Positions 11,653 through 18,975 of a stretch of DNA of 64,000 nt are shown here, in pieces (position 1 is the stretch's first letter; each line of letters opens with the position of its first letter). A program made the translations under genes and the position numbers. A model generated the notes under the pieces. The model did not search any database, was not told where the DNA came from, and worked only from the letters and a program-made list of their open reading frames with translations. The DNA is from Bacillus vallismortis (GTDB taxonomy: Bacteria > Bacillota > Bacilli > Bacillales > Bacillaceae). Location of the stretch: positions 660,501 through 724,500 of the forward strand of contig NZ_CP026362.1 of NCBI RefSeq assembly GCF_004116955.1, in the 5' to 3' direction.

Positions 11653-12986
11653 TATGATGTTTTCTGTCCAGCTGCTTCCAGCAGCAAATCAGCCAGATGA
11701 ACGGCTTTGACTTTCCCGCTTAGTCCTTCGCGCTCAATGCCAAGCTTCATCTGCAACAGGCAACCGGGATTTGCAGTCACAATGACGAACGCTTTGGTTG
11801 CTTTAACCGCAGCCATTTTACTGTCCAGTATTTTCATAGACATGTCAGCTTCCACGATGTTATAAATTCCAGCTGATCCGCAGCAGCTGTCCGCTTTCTC
11901 CATTTCTCTGAATTCGGCCCCCTTAATGCTTTGAAGAAGCTGGCGGGGCTCGAGCGACGTATGCATCACATTTCTCAGATGGCATGAATCTTGATAGGTA
12001 ATGACCTGCGGCGTATCTAGGATAAGCTCCATTTGATGAAAATCGAGTTCAATCAAAACGGACGAAAAGTCTTTCAGCTTCTGAACAAATGAAGCGGCCC
12101 GCTCCGCCCACTCAGGGTCATCCTTTAGCAAATGATCATATTCAGTGAGAAAGGCCCCGCATCCCCCTGCGTTTGTGATAACAGCATCGACGTCTAATGC
12201 TTCGAAAGCAGCGATATTTTGTTTCGCGAGCTCTTTCCCCGCGTTTTTTTCACCGCTGTGCCCATGCAGTGCCCCGCAGCAAGCCTGTTCAGGCGGGATG
12301 ACAATGTCGCAGCCGGCAAGCTGCAAAAGCTTCAGTGTGGCATTGTTAGTCGGCAAAAACATTGTATCCATTAAGCAGCCTGAAAAAAAGGCGACCCGTT
12401 TTTTCACGGGGCCAATTGACGGGAGTAAACGCGGCCGACGCTTCATGTCTTTACTTTTAGGAACATCAGGTAGAACAGCTTCCATCTTCCGCAAATGCTC
12501 GGGCAGGAAGCGAAGCATCCCGGTTTTACGCACAGTGGTTTGCAGCCCTGACCGCTGATACAAACCGATAAGGCTGACAGCTGAACGTATGCGGTTTTGA
12601 TGCGGGAACAGCTCGTGAAAAGCGGCCTTTCGCATGACCCGTGTGCCGAGCGAGTGTTTTTTATTTTGGTGGATAATATCTCTCGCTTCCTCAAGCAGCT
12701 GTCCGTATTTCACACCTGACGGGCATACAGGTTCACAGGCCCGGCAGCCGAGGCAAAGTGACAGCGAACGTTCGACATCTTCATCCGGTTCAATGACACC
12801 GTCGACTACGGCTTTCATTAAGGCGATGCGCCCGCGCGGAGAGTGAGTTTCCTGAAACCCCGATTCAATATAGGTCGGGCAGGAAGGAAGGCAGAAGCCG
12901 CAGCGCATACAATTCAAAAGCTCGCCTTCATCCATTCGCTCTTTGAACTCATTTTGGATTTGTTCCATTTCTTTTTCTGTTGTCAT
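11652..12986 (-). CDS. glcF: Glycolate oxidase iron-sulfur subunit
   Basis: GlcF passes electrons from the flavin subunit GlcD during oxidation of glycolate to glyoxylate. The 444-residue protein has two N-terminal ferredoxin-type 4Fe-4S motifs, CMRCGFCLPSC (about residue 21) and CLGCRACEPVC (about 73). Two C-terminal cysteine-rich (CCG) domains follow, with CCGALHGHSG and CCGSAGIYN. Its start overlaps the glcD stop by four bases, so they form an operon. I cannot exclude that the substrate is another 2-hydroxyacid such as lactate. Confidence 0.93.
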   Translation of the reverse strand: MTTEKEMEQIQNEFKERMDEGELLNCMRCGFCLPSCPTYIESGFQETHSPRGRIALMKAVVDGVIEPDEDVERSLSLCLGCRACEPVCPSGVKYGQLLEEARDIIHQNKKHSLGTRVMRKAAFHELFPHQNRIRSAVSLIGLYQRSGLQTTVRKTGMLRFLPEHLRKMEAVLPDVPKSKDMKRRPRLLPSIGPVKKRVAFFSGCLMDTMFLPTNNATLKLLQLAGCDIVIPPEQACCGALHGHSGEKNAGKELAKQNIAAFEALDVDAVITNAGGCGAFLTEYDHLLKDDPEWAERAASFVQKLKDFSSVLIELDFHQMELILDTPQVITYQDSCHLRNVMHTSLEPRQLLQSIKGAEFREMEKADSCCGSAGIYNIVEADMSMKILDSKMAAVKATKAFVIVTANPGCLLQMKLGIEREGLSGKVKAVHLADLLLEAAGQKTS

Positions 12987-14395
12987 CTTTCCGTCACCAC
13001 ACGTTTTCTGGCATCTTTGGCAAACACTTTGTCTGGATTTAATATGTTACGGGGGTCAAATGCCGCTTTTATTGCTTTCATCGCGGCAATGCCTTCTTTT
13101 TTCAGCTTCATTTCCAAGTAAGGCGCTTTCATGGATCCGACTCCGTGCTCTCCGGTTATCGTGCCGCCAAGTTCAATCGCTTTCTCAAAAATCTCGGCAA
13201 AAGCGTGTTCGACACGCTCCATCTCATCCTCATTTCTAATGTCTGTCGTGCATGTCGGATGGAGGTTCCCGTCTCCCGCGTGGCCGAAGGTGCAAATGGA
13301 AAGGTCGTATTTAGCGGCAATATCATTAATCGCTTTTACCATATTGGCGACCTCTGAGCGAGGAACGGTCGCGTCCTCTAAAATGGTCGTCGGCTTGAGG
13401 CGGGCTAGGGCAGATAGTGCAGAACGCCGGGCTTCAGTCAGGGCAAATGCTTCTTCCTCGGTTTGAGCTGCCTGAACGGAAACGGCGTCACCTTTTTTGC
13501 AGATTGCTTCTATCTTTTTCATATCCCTTGCAACGGTTTCAAACGGTCCGTCTTGCTCAATTAACAAAACGGCCTTTGCGTTTGTCGGAAGCCCGATTTT
13601 GGCATAATCCTCAATCACCAAAAGAGTAGGCTGGTCGAGAAATTCCAGCGTGGCGGGGATGATTTTTGCGGCAATGATGTTTGATACGGTTTGAGCAGCG
13701 GCGTCTATATGTTCATAAAGGGCAAGCAGCGTCTTCTTTGTTTCCGGCTTTGGAACAAGTTTGACGATTGCTTCTGTCACGATGCCGAGCGTTCCTTCTG
13801 AGCCGACAAAAAGGCGTGTGAGATCGTATCCGGCCACATCCTTTGCGAGTTTTCCGCCGGTGCGGATGATGTCTCCATTAGCGAGTACAACTTCCAGTCC
13901 AATGACATAGTCGCGGGTGACGCCGTATTTTAATCCGCGGAGCCCGCCGGAATTTTCATTGATGTTTCCGCCCATGGTTGATATTTTCATGGAGCTCGGA
14001 TCAGGCGGATAAAATAAACCCTTGCTTTCAACCGCACGGATCATATCCAATGTAATAACGCCAGGCTGGACTGTCGCGGTCAAATTTTCTTCATCAATTT
14101 CAAGAATCCTGTTCATATGCTTAAAGAGAAGTACAAGTCCGCCTTCAGTCGGGCACGTGCCGCCGCATAAATTTGTCCCAGATCCTCTAGGAACGATCGG
14201 AACTCGATGTTCATTGCAAATGGTTACAATTCGAGATACCTCATCTGTACTCCTCGGTGCAATCACGGCGTCAGGCATAGACTGAAACTGCGGTGCCGCA
14301 TCATATGAATAGACGAGACAGCCGGCGGTGGAGTCATCAAAGTTTTCCGGTCCAACGATTCGGATAAGCTGTTCCTTTACATCTTTTGTGATCAT
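12983..14395 (-). CDS. glcD: Glycolate oxidase FAD-linked subunit
   Basis: GlcD is the FAD-binding catalytic subunit. It has 470 residues, with a PCMH-type FAD domain (PRGSGTNLCGG near residue 71, ENSGGLRGLKYG near 135) and the C-terminal oxidase domain with FGHAGDGNLHP near 370 and GTITGEHGVG near 415. ATG 14395 follows GAAAGGGGTCGGGG. A cre lies just upstream. The usual CdaR-family activator gene glcR/ysfB, which I recall beside this operon in strain 168, is not in the window. Confidence 0.93.
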   Translation of the reverse strand: MITKDVKEQLIRIVGPENFDDSTAGCLVYSYDAAPQFQSMPDAVIAPRSTDEVSRIVTICNEHRVPIVPRGSGTNLCGGTCPTEGGLVLLFKHMNRILEIDEENLTATVQPGVITLDMIRAVESKGLFYPPDPSSMKISTMGGNINENSGGLRGLKYGVTRDYVIGLEVVLANGDIIRTGGKLAKDVAGYDLTRLFVGSEGTLGIVTEAIVKLVPKPETKKTLLALYEHIDAAAQTVSNIIAAKIIPATLEFLDQPTLLVIEDYAKIGLPTNAKAVLLIEQDGPFETVARDMKKIEAICKKGDAVSVQAAQTEEEAFALTEARRSALSALARLKPTTILEDATVPRSEVANMVKAINDIAAKYDLSICTFGHAGDGNLHPTCTTDIRNEDEMERVEHAFAEIFEKAIELGGTITGEHGVGSMKAPYLEMKLKKEGIAAMKAIKAAFDPRNILNPDKVFAKDARKRVVTER

Positions 14396-14414
14396 TTTCC
14401 CCGACCCCTTTCAA

Positions 14415-14428
14415 AAAAAGCGCTTTCA
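14415..14428 (-). promoter_or_regulatory. Candidate CcpA site upstream of glcDF
   Basis: On the minus strand TGAAAGCGCTTTTT matches the cre consensus with one mismatch, about 20 bp before the glcD start and just downstream of a TACAAT -10-like sequence. That position would repress by blocking RNA polymerase in the presence of glucose. Confidence 0.65.
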
Positions 14429-14530
14429 TTCTATTGTAAAAGAATAATAGAAAAGCTTCCATAGAGTAACATACAAAAAATGAAACGAAAACACTCTAAT
14501 TTTGTATCTTGTTCTAAAATAGAGTGCCAT

Positions 14531-14710
14531 TTATCGTGACAGCCTAGACGGCGGCGATGGTAACGCAATATAAGCATGTCTTTTGCTGTTTGTTTCAAAG
14601 ACATATCCGTTTATATCGCCAATATTATTAAGAGCGTAATAACCGTCGGCTTTTCAGGGAAGTGGCTGAACATGTATCCGAGCGGAACTGCGGTTATCAA
14701 TGCCTGCCAT
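14531..14710 (-). pseudogene. Unidentified coding remnant
   Basis: The 430-bp gap upstream of the repeat holds no intact gene. On the minus strand a 60-codon frame with one in-frame stop gives a protein-like stretch, DGYYALNNIGDINGYVFETN, of balanced composition. I do not recognise the family. No ribosome site is evident. It could be a chance frame; the support is composition only. Confidence 0.25.
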
Positions 14711-14848
14711 TCAGGTTAGAGTCCATTCTAGCGCCGCAGAGCCCTCAAGCCATTAGACGACGGAGTGATAACTGTTAAGCTGCCGTTCGCAGCTATTAGC
14801 TCAGTTTTATTGATGAATGAAAAGTCTGCAGAGGGAACTGCAGGATTT

Positions 14849-15026
14849 CAGCATGTCGACAAACCCTCGCATTCGTTGTCAGTCCTGCGCGATGGTGCTC
14901 ACGAATTGCTACATTCGCTGTGCTCCAATGCTCGTCCTTCCTAGACTTCAAGGGTTTTCAATCACGCTGAAAAAAGATGACAAAATCCTAAAACGAAAAC
15001 CGTTTTAGGATTTTGTCAACAATCTG
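14849..15026 (+). repeat. Terminator-associated repeat element, copy A
   Basis: A 178-bp core that recurs in inverted orientation at 42877-43052, with only scattered substitutions by eye. The ends are imperfect 12-bp inverted repeats (CAGCATGTCGAC and, inverted, CAGATTGTTGAC). It contains a perfect 17-bp hairpin at 14979-15017. The core is flanked by 26-bp direct repeats at 14823-14848 and 15028-15053 (22 of 26 identical), each able to form a terminator-like hairpin downstream of the minus-strand phosphodiesterase gene. A roughly 190-bp repeat present about ten times in the B. subtilis 168 genome has been reported; this is probably that family. Confidence 0.88.
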
Positions 15027-15027
15027 A

Positions 15028-15053
15028 AGCCTAAAGAGGGAACTGCAGGCTTT
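15028..15053 (-). terminator. Terminator hairpin of the phosphodiesterase gene (proximal copy)
   Basis: On the minus strand, immediately after the stop at 15058, AGCCT and AGGCT can pair around the sequence shared with 14823-14848. The distal copy contains CTGCAG twice around a 6-base loop and is followed by four T. Both are the 26-bp flanks of repeat copy A. Confidence 0.5.
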
Positions 15054-15057
15054 ATTT

Positions 15058-15924
15058 TTAGTTTCTAACGTATTTTTTCGGAACATAATCTGGAAAGTCT
15101 GTCACAATTCCGTCTACGCCAGCTTTTAAAAGCGGAGACACTTCATCACGGGAGCGGACGGTCCAAGGGGTAATTTTCATGCCGAGCGCATGAATCCTCG
15201 GCACAAGTGTAGGATCAGTGGTCACATTTTTTAAGTTGGTGTTCACATATTTGGCATAGCCGGAAAATTCCTTGAGTTTTGCATCTGTTAAGTCCGCCGC
15301 TTTTGACGTTAGAACACCTGTCGGCATCGATGGAAGCAGCTGATGAATTTTGTAAACAGAATTAAAATCAAACGATTGCACAATGATTTTTCCGTTATTA
15401 GGCTTATCCATTCTCCGCTCTTTCAATGCTGCTGATACTTTTTCTTCGATTCCCGGATAGCGTGAAGGCTCTTTCAATTCGATCAGCAGTCCGATCTTCC
15501 CTTTATACCGGTCAAGCACTTCTTCAAATGTCGGAATGCGTTCCCCGGCGAACTGCGGAGCGAAGAAGCTGCCTGCATCGAGCTTGCGCAGCTCGGCAAG
15601 CGTCAAGTTCTTTACGGCAACCGGCAGCTTTGAGTTAATGTCTGTTGTACGGTTTACGGTCGTATCATGGATGATGACAAGCTCCCCATCCTTGGACATT
15701 TGAACATCAAGCTCTATATAATCTGCTTTCATCTGAAGCGCCTTTTCAAAGGCAGCCATCGTGTTTTCCGGCGCATATCCTGAAGCGCCCCTGTGAGCAA
15801 TGATATCGACTTTTTTAGGCTTGGCCGCCGGTTCTGATGCCTTCGCGTTCGGTGCAAACAGGGCTGATCCGATGGAAATCCCGATCAATGAAGAGAACAT
15901 CAATTTTTTTAATAAAGCTGACAC
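15058..15924 (-). CDS. Secreted glycerophosphodiester phosphodiesterase (GDPD family)
   Basis: Predicted to hydrolyse glycerophosphodiesters, possibly including glycerol-phosphate units of teichoic acid, outside the membrane. A Sec signal peptide (KKLMFSSLIGISIGSALFA, cleavage near NAKA-SE) precedes a GDPD TIM barrel with the catalytic signature HRGASGYAPENT, ELDVQ and HDTTVNRTT. About 288 residues, typical of GlpQ-like enzymes, but it differs from my memory of GlpQ itself. The start chosen is GTG 15924, eight bases after AAGGGGAG; GTG 15933 overlaps that site. I do not recall a gene like this at this locus in strain 168. Confidence 0.88.
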   Translation of the reverse strand: MSALLKKLMFSSLIGISIGSALFAPNAKASEPAAKPKKVDIIAHRGASGYAPENTMAAFEKALQMKADYIELDVQMSKDGELVIIHDTTVNRTTDINSKLPVAVKNLTLAELRKLDAGSFFAPQFAGERIPTFEEVLDRYKGKIGLLIELKEPSRYPGIEEKVSAALKERRMDKPNNGKIIVQSFDFNSVYKIHQLLPSMPTGVLTSKAADLTDAKLKEFSGYAKYVNTNLKNVTTDPTLVPRIHALGMKITPWTVRSRDEVSPLLKAGVDGIVTDFPDYVPKKYVRN

Positions 15925-16020
15925 ATCATCCACTCCCCTTATATTTCCTATCTCTTGCCAAATTATAGGTTTGCTTTGTTAAGATTATGTTTCAGCAGTC
16001 TTTTGTTTTCATAAATTTCC

Positions 16021-16070
16021 TGATATATCCAAAAAAGACCCTTTAACAGGGATCTTTTTTGGATATATCA
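16021..16070 (-). terminator. Strong terminator of the broken small gene
   Basis: An 18-bp perfect stem (TGATATATCCAAAAAAGA and its complement) extended by three G-C pairs after a one-base bulge. Reading the minus strand it begins at the stop codon of the frameshifted ORF and ends in a T run. Confidence 0.85.
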
Positions 16071-16298
16071 GCGTACATATGCCATTTTGTTGTCTATATC
16101 TCGGTCCAGTTTTATATTGGCGCCATAAAGCGATTTGAAACATAAGGCTTGTACTTCGTTTTCCGCCTTTTTTGTTCACTGACTTCGTATGGGCGATGCG
16201 CCCAGTAAATCTTTGTTTCAAGTTCAATTTTTGCTTGCCTTATCGCAGGCACTTCAGAAAAACTGGTAAAGACTAACAGACAAAAGTTTCGCCGCCAT
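16068..16298 (-). pseudogene. Frameshifted small gene of unknown function
   Basis: No intact frame runs through this 550-bp gap. Joining three minus-strand frames across two homopolymer runs (a T5 near 16256 and an A6 near 16180) gives one protein-like sequence of about 76 residues. It contains AIRQAKIELETKIYWAHRPY and ends KLDRDIDNKMAYVR, with the stop at the base of a strong terminator. A GGAAGGG lies 15 bases before the ATG at 16298. I do not recognise the family. Either it is a recent pseudogene or the sequence has errors in two homopolymers. Confidence 0.5.
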
Positions 16299-16452
16299 TT
16301 TTTTCAGTTTGAACCCTTCCGCCTATTTCTTATGTAGCTTTATTTTCCTCATTCAAAAGATTGTATTTTTTAGTAAAAAGGATAAATCAAATAAAAGTTC
16401 TTCAGCAATGATTTTTTACTGTTGATAACGGCTGTAAAAACATCATTTTCTA

Positions 16453-16484
16453 TAAGAAAAAAACCGGGCGCTGTCACCCGGTTT
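16453..16484 (-). terminator. sspI terminator
   Basis: On the minus strand AAACCGGG and CCCGGTTT form an 8-bp stem followed by a run of T, six bases after the sspI stop. Confidence 0.9.
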
Positions 16485-16490
16485 CATGTC

Positions 16491-16706
16491 TTATTCGGCG
16501 GGTTTTAATCCGCCTTCAAGTGTTTTTAGCATTTCATTTTTCTCACTTTCGGATGCGTGCTGCCAAAGGACTTCGAATAAAACGCCGAGCCCCGGAAGCA
16601 TTTTTTCTTCACCGCTTTGAATGGCATCCACAATCGTATGCTCAAGCTGATCCTGATTATTGCCGGTAACATTGGCAATGACGGCATGACGTAAATTAAG
16701 ATCCAT
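16491..16706 (-). CDS. sspI: Small acid-soluble spore protein SspI
   Basis: A 71-residue minor spore protein made in the forespore. The sequence ([13 protein letters not shown] at the start, GLKPAE at the end) is the recognisable SspI family, unrelated to alpha/beta SASPs. The ribosome site AAAGGAGCG precedes ATG 16706. Upstream on the minus strand CATTTTA at 16733-16727 resembles a SigG -10 element, but the -35 match is weak. It is separated from ysgA by divergent promoters. Confidence 0.93.
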   Translation of the reverse strand: MDLNLRHAVIANVTGNNQDQLEHTIVDAIQSGEEKMLPGLGVLFEVLWQHASESEKNEMLKTLEGGLKPAE

Positions 16707-16826
16707 GTGAAACGCTCCTTTTTTTCTAAAATGTAATACGTATATTCTAACCCTGCACCTGGTTTATTATGTGCTGTTCTTGCGATATAATAACATCATG
16801 TTAAAAAAAGGAGAGCCACACAGACA

Positions 16827-17573
16827 GTGAAACAAATAGAATCGGCAAAAAACCAAAAAGTGAAGGATTGGAAAAAGCTTCATACAAAAAAAGAACGAAC
16901 AAAAACGAATACATTCCTCATAGAAGGAGAACATCTTGTTGAAGAGGCGCTGAAGAGCGAGGGCACGGTAAAAGAAATCCTTGTAAAGGATGAAACGAAA
17001 ATTCCGTCAGCTCTTGATGTGAGCATCCAGTGCTACGTGCTGAGTGAAGATGCATTTTCAGCTGTTACTGAAACCGAAACGCCGCAGCAAATCGCCGCTG
17101 TGTGCCATATGCCTGAAGAAAAACTGGCGTCGCCTCGGCGGGTGCTGCTGATTGACGCTGTTCAAGATCCGGGAAACCTCGGCACGATGATTCGGACGGC
17201 TGATGCGGCTGGTTTAGATGCGGTTGTGCTTGGTGACGGCACGACGGACGCTTATAACGGAAAAACGCTGCGATCCGCGCAAGGATCTCACTTTCATATC
17301 CCTGTGGTGAGAAAAAACCTGCATACATATGTGGATGAATTGAAGGCAGAGGGCGTAAAAGTGTACGGCACGGCGTTGCAAAACGGGGCGCCTTACCGGG
17401 AAATACATCAGTCTGAATCCTTCGCGCTCATTGTAGGAAATGAAGGGGCAGGGGTGGATGCCGCCCTGTTGGAGAAAACAGATCTGAACCTGTACGTGCC
17501 GCTTTACGGACAGGCTGAATCACTGAACGTTGCGATTGCGGCTGCCATCCTCGTGTATCACTTGCGAGGATAG
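16827..17573 (+). CDS. ysgA: SpoU-family RNA 2'-O-methyltransferase
   Basis: A 248-residue SPOUT-class methyltransferase. An N-terminal substrate-binding domain (to about residue 95) leads to the SpoU catalytic domain. Motif 1 is QDPGNLGTMIRTADA (about 113), motif 2 IVGNEGAGV (about 206) and motif 3 IPL-like YVPLYGQAESLNVAIA (about 228). Probable target is 23S rRNA; the exact nucleotide is unknown. The start is GTG 16827 after AAAGGAGAG. Confidence 0.9.
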   Translation: MKQIESAKNQKVKDWKKLHTKKERTKTNTFLIEGEHLVEEALKSEGTVKEILVKDETKIPSALDVSIQCYVLSEDAFSAVTETETPQQIAAVCHMPEEKLASPRRVLLIDAVQDPGNLGTMIRTADAAGLDAVVLGDGTTDAYNGKTLRSAQGSHFHIPVVRKNLHTYVDELKAEGVKVYGTALQNGAPYREIHQSESFALIVGNEGAGVDAALLEKTDLNLYVPLYGQAESLNVAIAAAILVYHLRG

Positions 17574-17575
17574 TG

Positions 17576-17604
17576 TTGCGCCAAGCGAAGGATTTCTCTA
17601 TAAT
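17576..17604 (+). promoter_or_regulatory. SigA promoter of pheST
   Basis: TTGCGC and TATAAT with a 17-bp spacer, placed directly upstream of the T-box leader. Confidence 0.85.
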
Positions 17605-17611
17605 AGAACAT

Positions 17612-17877
17612 AATATTTGAAAAACCGTGACAGAGGACCTCATTTCTGATTAGCTGTTTTCCAGGGAGAAAATGCCGCTGACTGAGAGCATTTTTAACGC
17701 AGCCGGGAATGGGCTTCACCTCTTGAGTTGTCACCGGGACCGCGCATACTGCGCGTAAAGGTGAACCGGAATCTGATTCCGTTATGTCAATGAAGCTGAC
17801 GACAGCATCAGTCTGTCTCAAATAAGGGTGGTACCGCGGCCACAACTCGTCCCTTGCACTAGGGACGGGTTTTTTTG
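17612..17877 (+). promoter_or_regulatory. Phe T-box leader of pheST
   Basis: The conserved T-box sequence AGGGTGGTACCGCGG is at 17825-17839. It precedes a terminator (CGTCCCT / AGGGACG, 17848-17867, then a T run). The antiterminator forms when uncharged tRNA-Phe binds. A plausible TTC specifier in the context GGCTTCACC is at 17715-17717. This fills the 350-bp gap before pheS. Confidence 0.92.
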
Positions 17878-17925
17878 TTTTCCAAAGACATATGACGGTT
17901 TGTTTACATAAAAGGAGGATGCAAA

Positions 17926-18960
17926 ATGGAAGAAAAGCTAAAACAGCTGGAACAAGAAGCTTTAGAACAAGTAGAAGCGGCAAGCTCATTAAAGGTTGTC
18001 AATGATATTCGGGTGCAATATCTCGGAAAAAAAGGGCCGATTACAGAAGTGCTGCGCGGAATGGGCAAACTTTCTGCTGAGGAACGTCCGAAAATGGGTG
18101 CGCTCGCGAACGAAGTAAGGGAGCGTATCGCCAATGCGATTGCTGTCAAGAACGAGAAGCTTGAAGAAGAGGAAATGAAGCAGAAGCTTGCGGGACAGAC
18201 AATCGACGTCACGCTGCCAGGCAACCCTGTCGCAGTCGGCGGCCGCCATCCGCTCACTGTTGTCATTGAAGAAATTGAAGATTTATTTATCGGTATGGGC
18301 TACACAGTAGAGGAAGGGCCTGAGGTTGAAACGGATTACTACAACTTCGAATCGCTCAACCTGCCGAAAGAACACCCTGCGCGCGATATGCAGGACAGCT
18401 TTTACATTACAGAGGAGACTCTGATGAGAACGCAAACGTCTCCTGTGCAAACACGGACAATGGAAAAGCATGAAGGCAAAGGGCCGGTTAAAATTATTTG
18501 TCCGGGTAAAGTATACCGCCGCGATAATGATGATGCGACGCACTCTCACCAATTTATGCAAATTGAAGGGCTTGTCGTTGACAAAAACATCAGCATGAGT
18601 GATTTAAAAGGAACGCTTGAGCTTGTTGCGAAAAAAATGTTCGGGCAAGATCGCGAAATCAGGCTCCGTCCAAGCTTCTTCCCGTTTACTGAGCCTTCAG
18701 TAGAAGTGGACGTGACATGCTTTAAGTGCGGAGGACATGGCTGCTCAGTATGTAAAGGAACAGGCTGGATCGAAATCCTCGGCGCCGGCATGGTTCACCC
18801 GAACGTGCTGAAAATGGCAGGCTTTGATCCGGTGGAATATCAGGGCTTCGCATTCGGAATGGGCGTTGAGCGTATCGCGATGCTGAAATACGGCATTGAT
18901 GATATCCGCCACTTCTATACAAACGATGTCAGATTTATTTCGCAGTTTAAACAGGCGTAA
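17926..18960 (+). CDS. pheS: Phenylalanyl-tRNA synthetase alpha subunit
   Basis: Catalytic subunit of the alpha2-beta2 enzyme that charges tRNA-Phe. It has 344 residues: an N-terminal coiled-coil (residues 1-85) and the class II core with motif 2 ([16 protein letters not shown], about 190) and motif 3 ([14 protein letters not shown], about 305). A cysteine cluster [12 protein letters not shown] lies near 265. An AAGGAGG ribosome site precedes ATG 17926. pheT follows after 15 bp. Confidence 0.97.
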   Translation: MEEKLKQLEQEALEQVEAASSLKVVNDIRVQYLGKKGPITEVLRGMGKLSAEERPKMGALANEVRERIANAIAVKNEKLEEEEMKQKLAGQTIDVTLPGNPVAVGGRHPLTVVIEEIEDLFIGMGYTVEEGPEVETDYYNFESLNLPKEHPARDMQDSFYITEETLMRTQTSPVQTRTMEKHEGKGPVKIICPGKVYRRDNDDATHSHQFMQIEGLVVDKNISMSDLKGTLELVAKKMFGQDREIRLRPSFFPFTEPSVEVDVTCFKCGGHGCSVCKGTGWIEILGAGMVHPNVLKMAGFDPVEYQGFAFGMGVERIAMLKYGIDDIRHFYTNDVRFISQFKQA

Positions 18961-18975
18961 GAGGAGGATGCTAGG

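Noticed and set aside
12634-13629. Several plus-strand ORFs of 70-111 codons opposite glcF and glcD
   Set aside because: They are antisense shadows of well-supported genes, with Ser/Arg-rich composition and no ribosome sites.
14817-15008. 63-codon plus-strand ORF
   Set aside because: It lies almost wholly within repeat copy A and its hairpin; composition is not protein-like and copy B does not keep the frame.
16009-16227. 72-codon minus-strand ORF ending in SFLDISGNL
   Set aside because: It reads through the terminator and is the wrong frame for the reconstructed small gene at the same place.
17612-17877. Unknown structured RNA upstream of pheS
   Set aside because: The T-box sequence and terminator identify it as a standard T-box leader.
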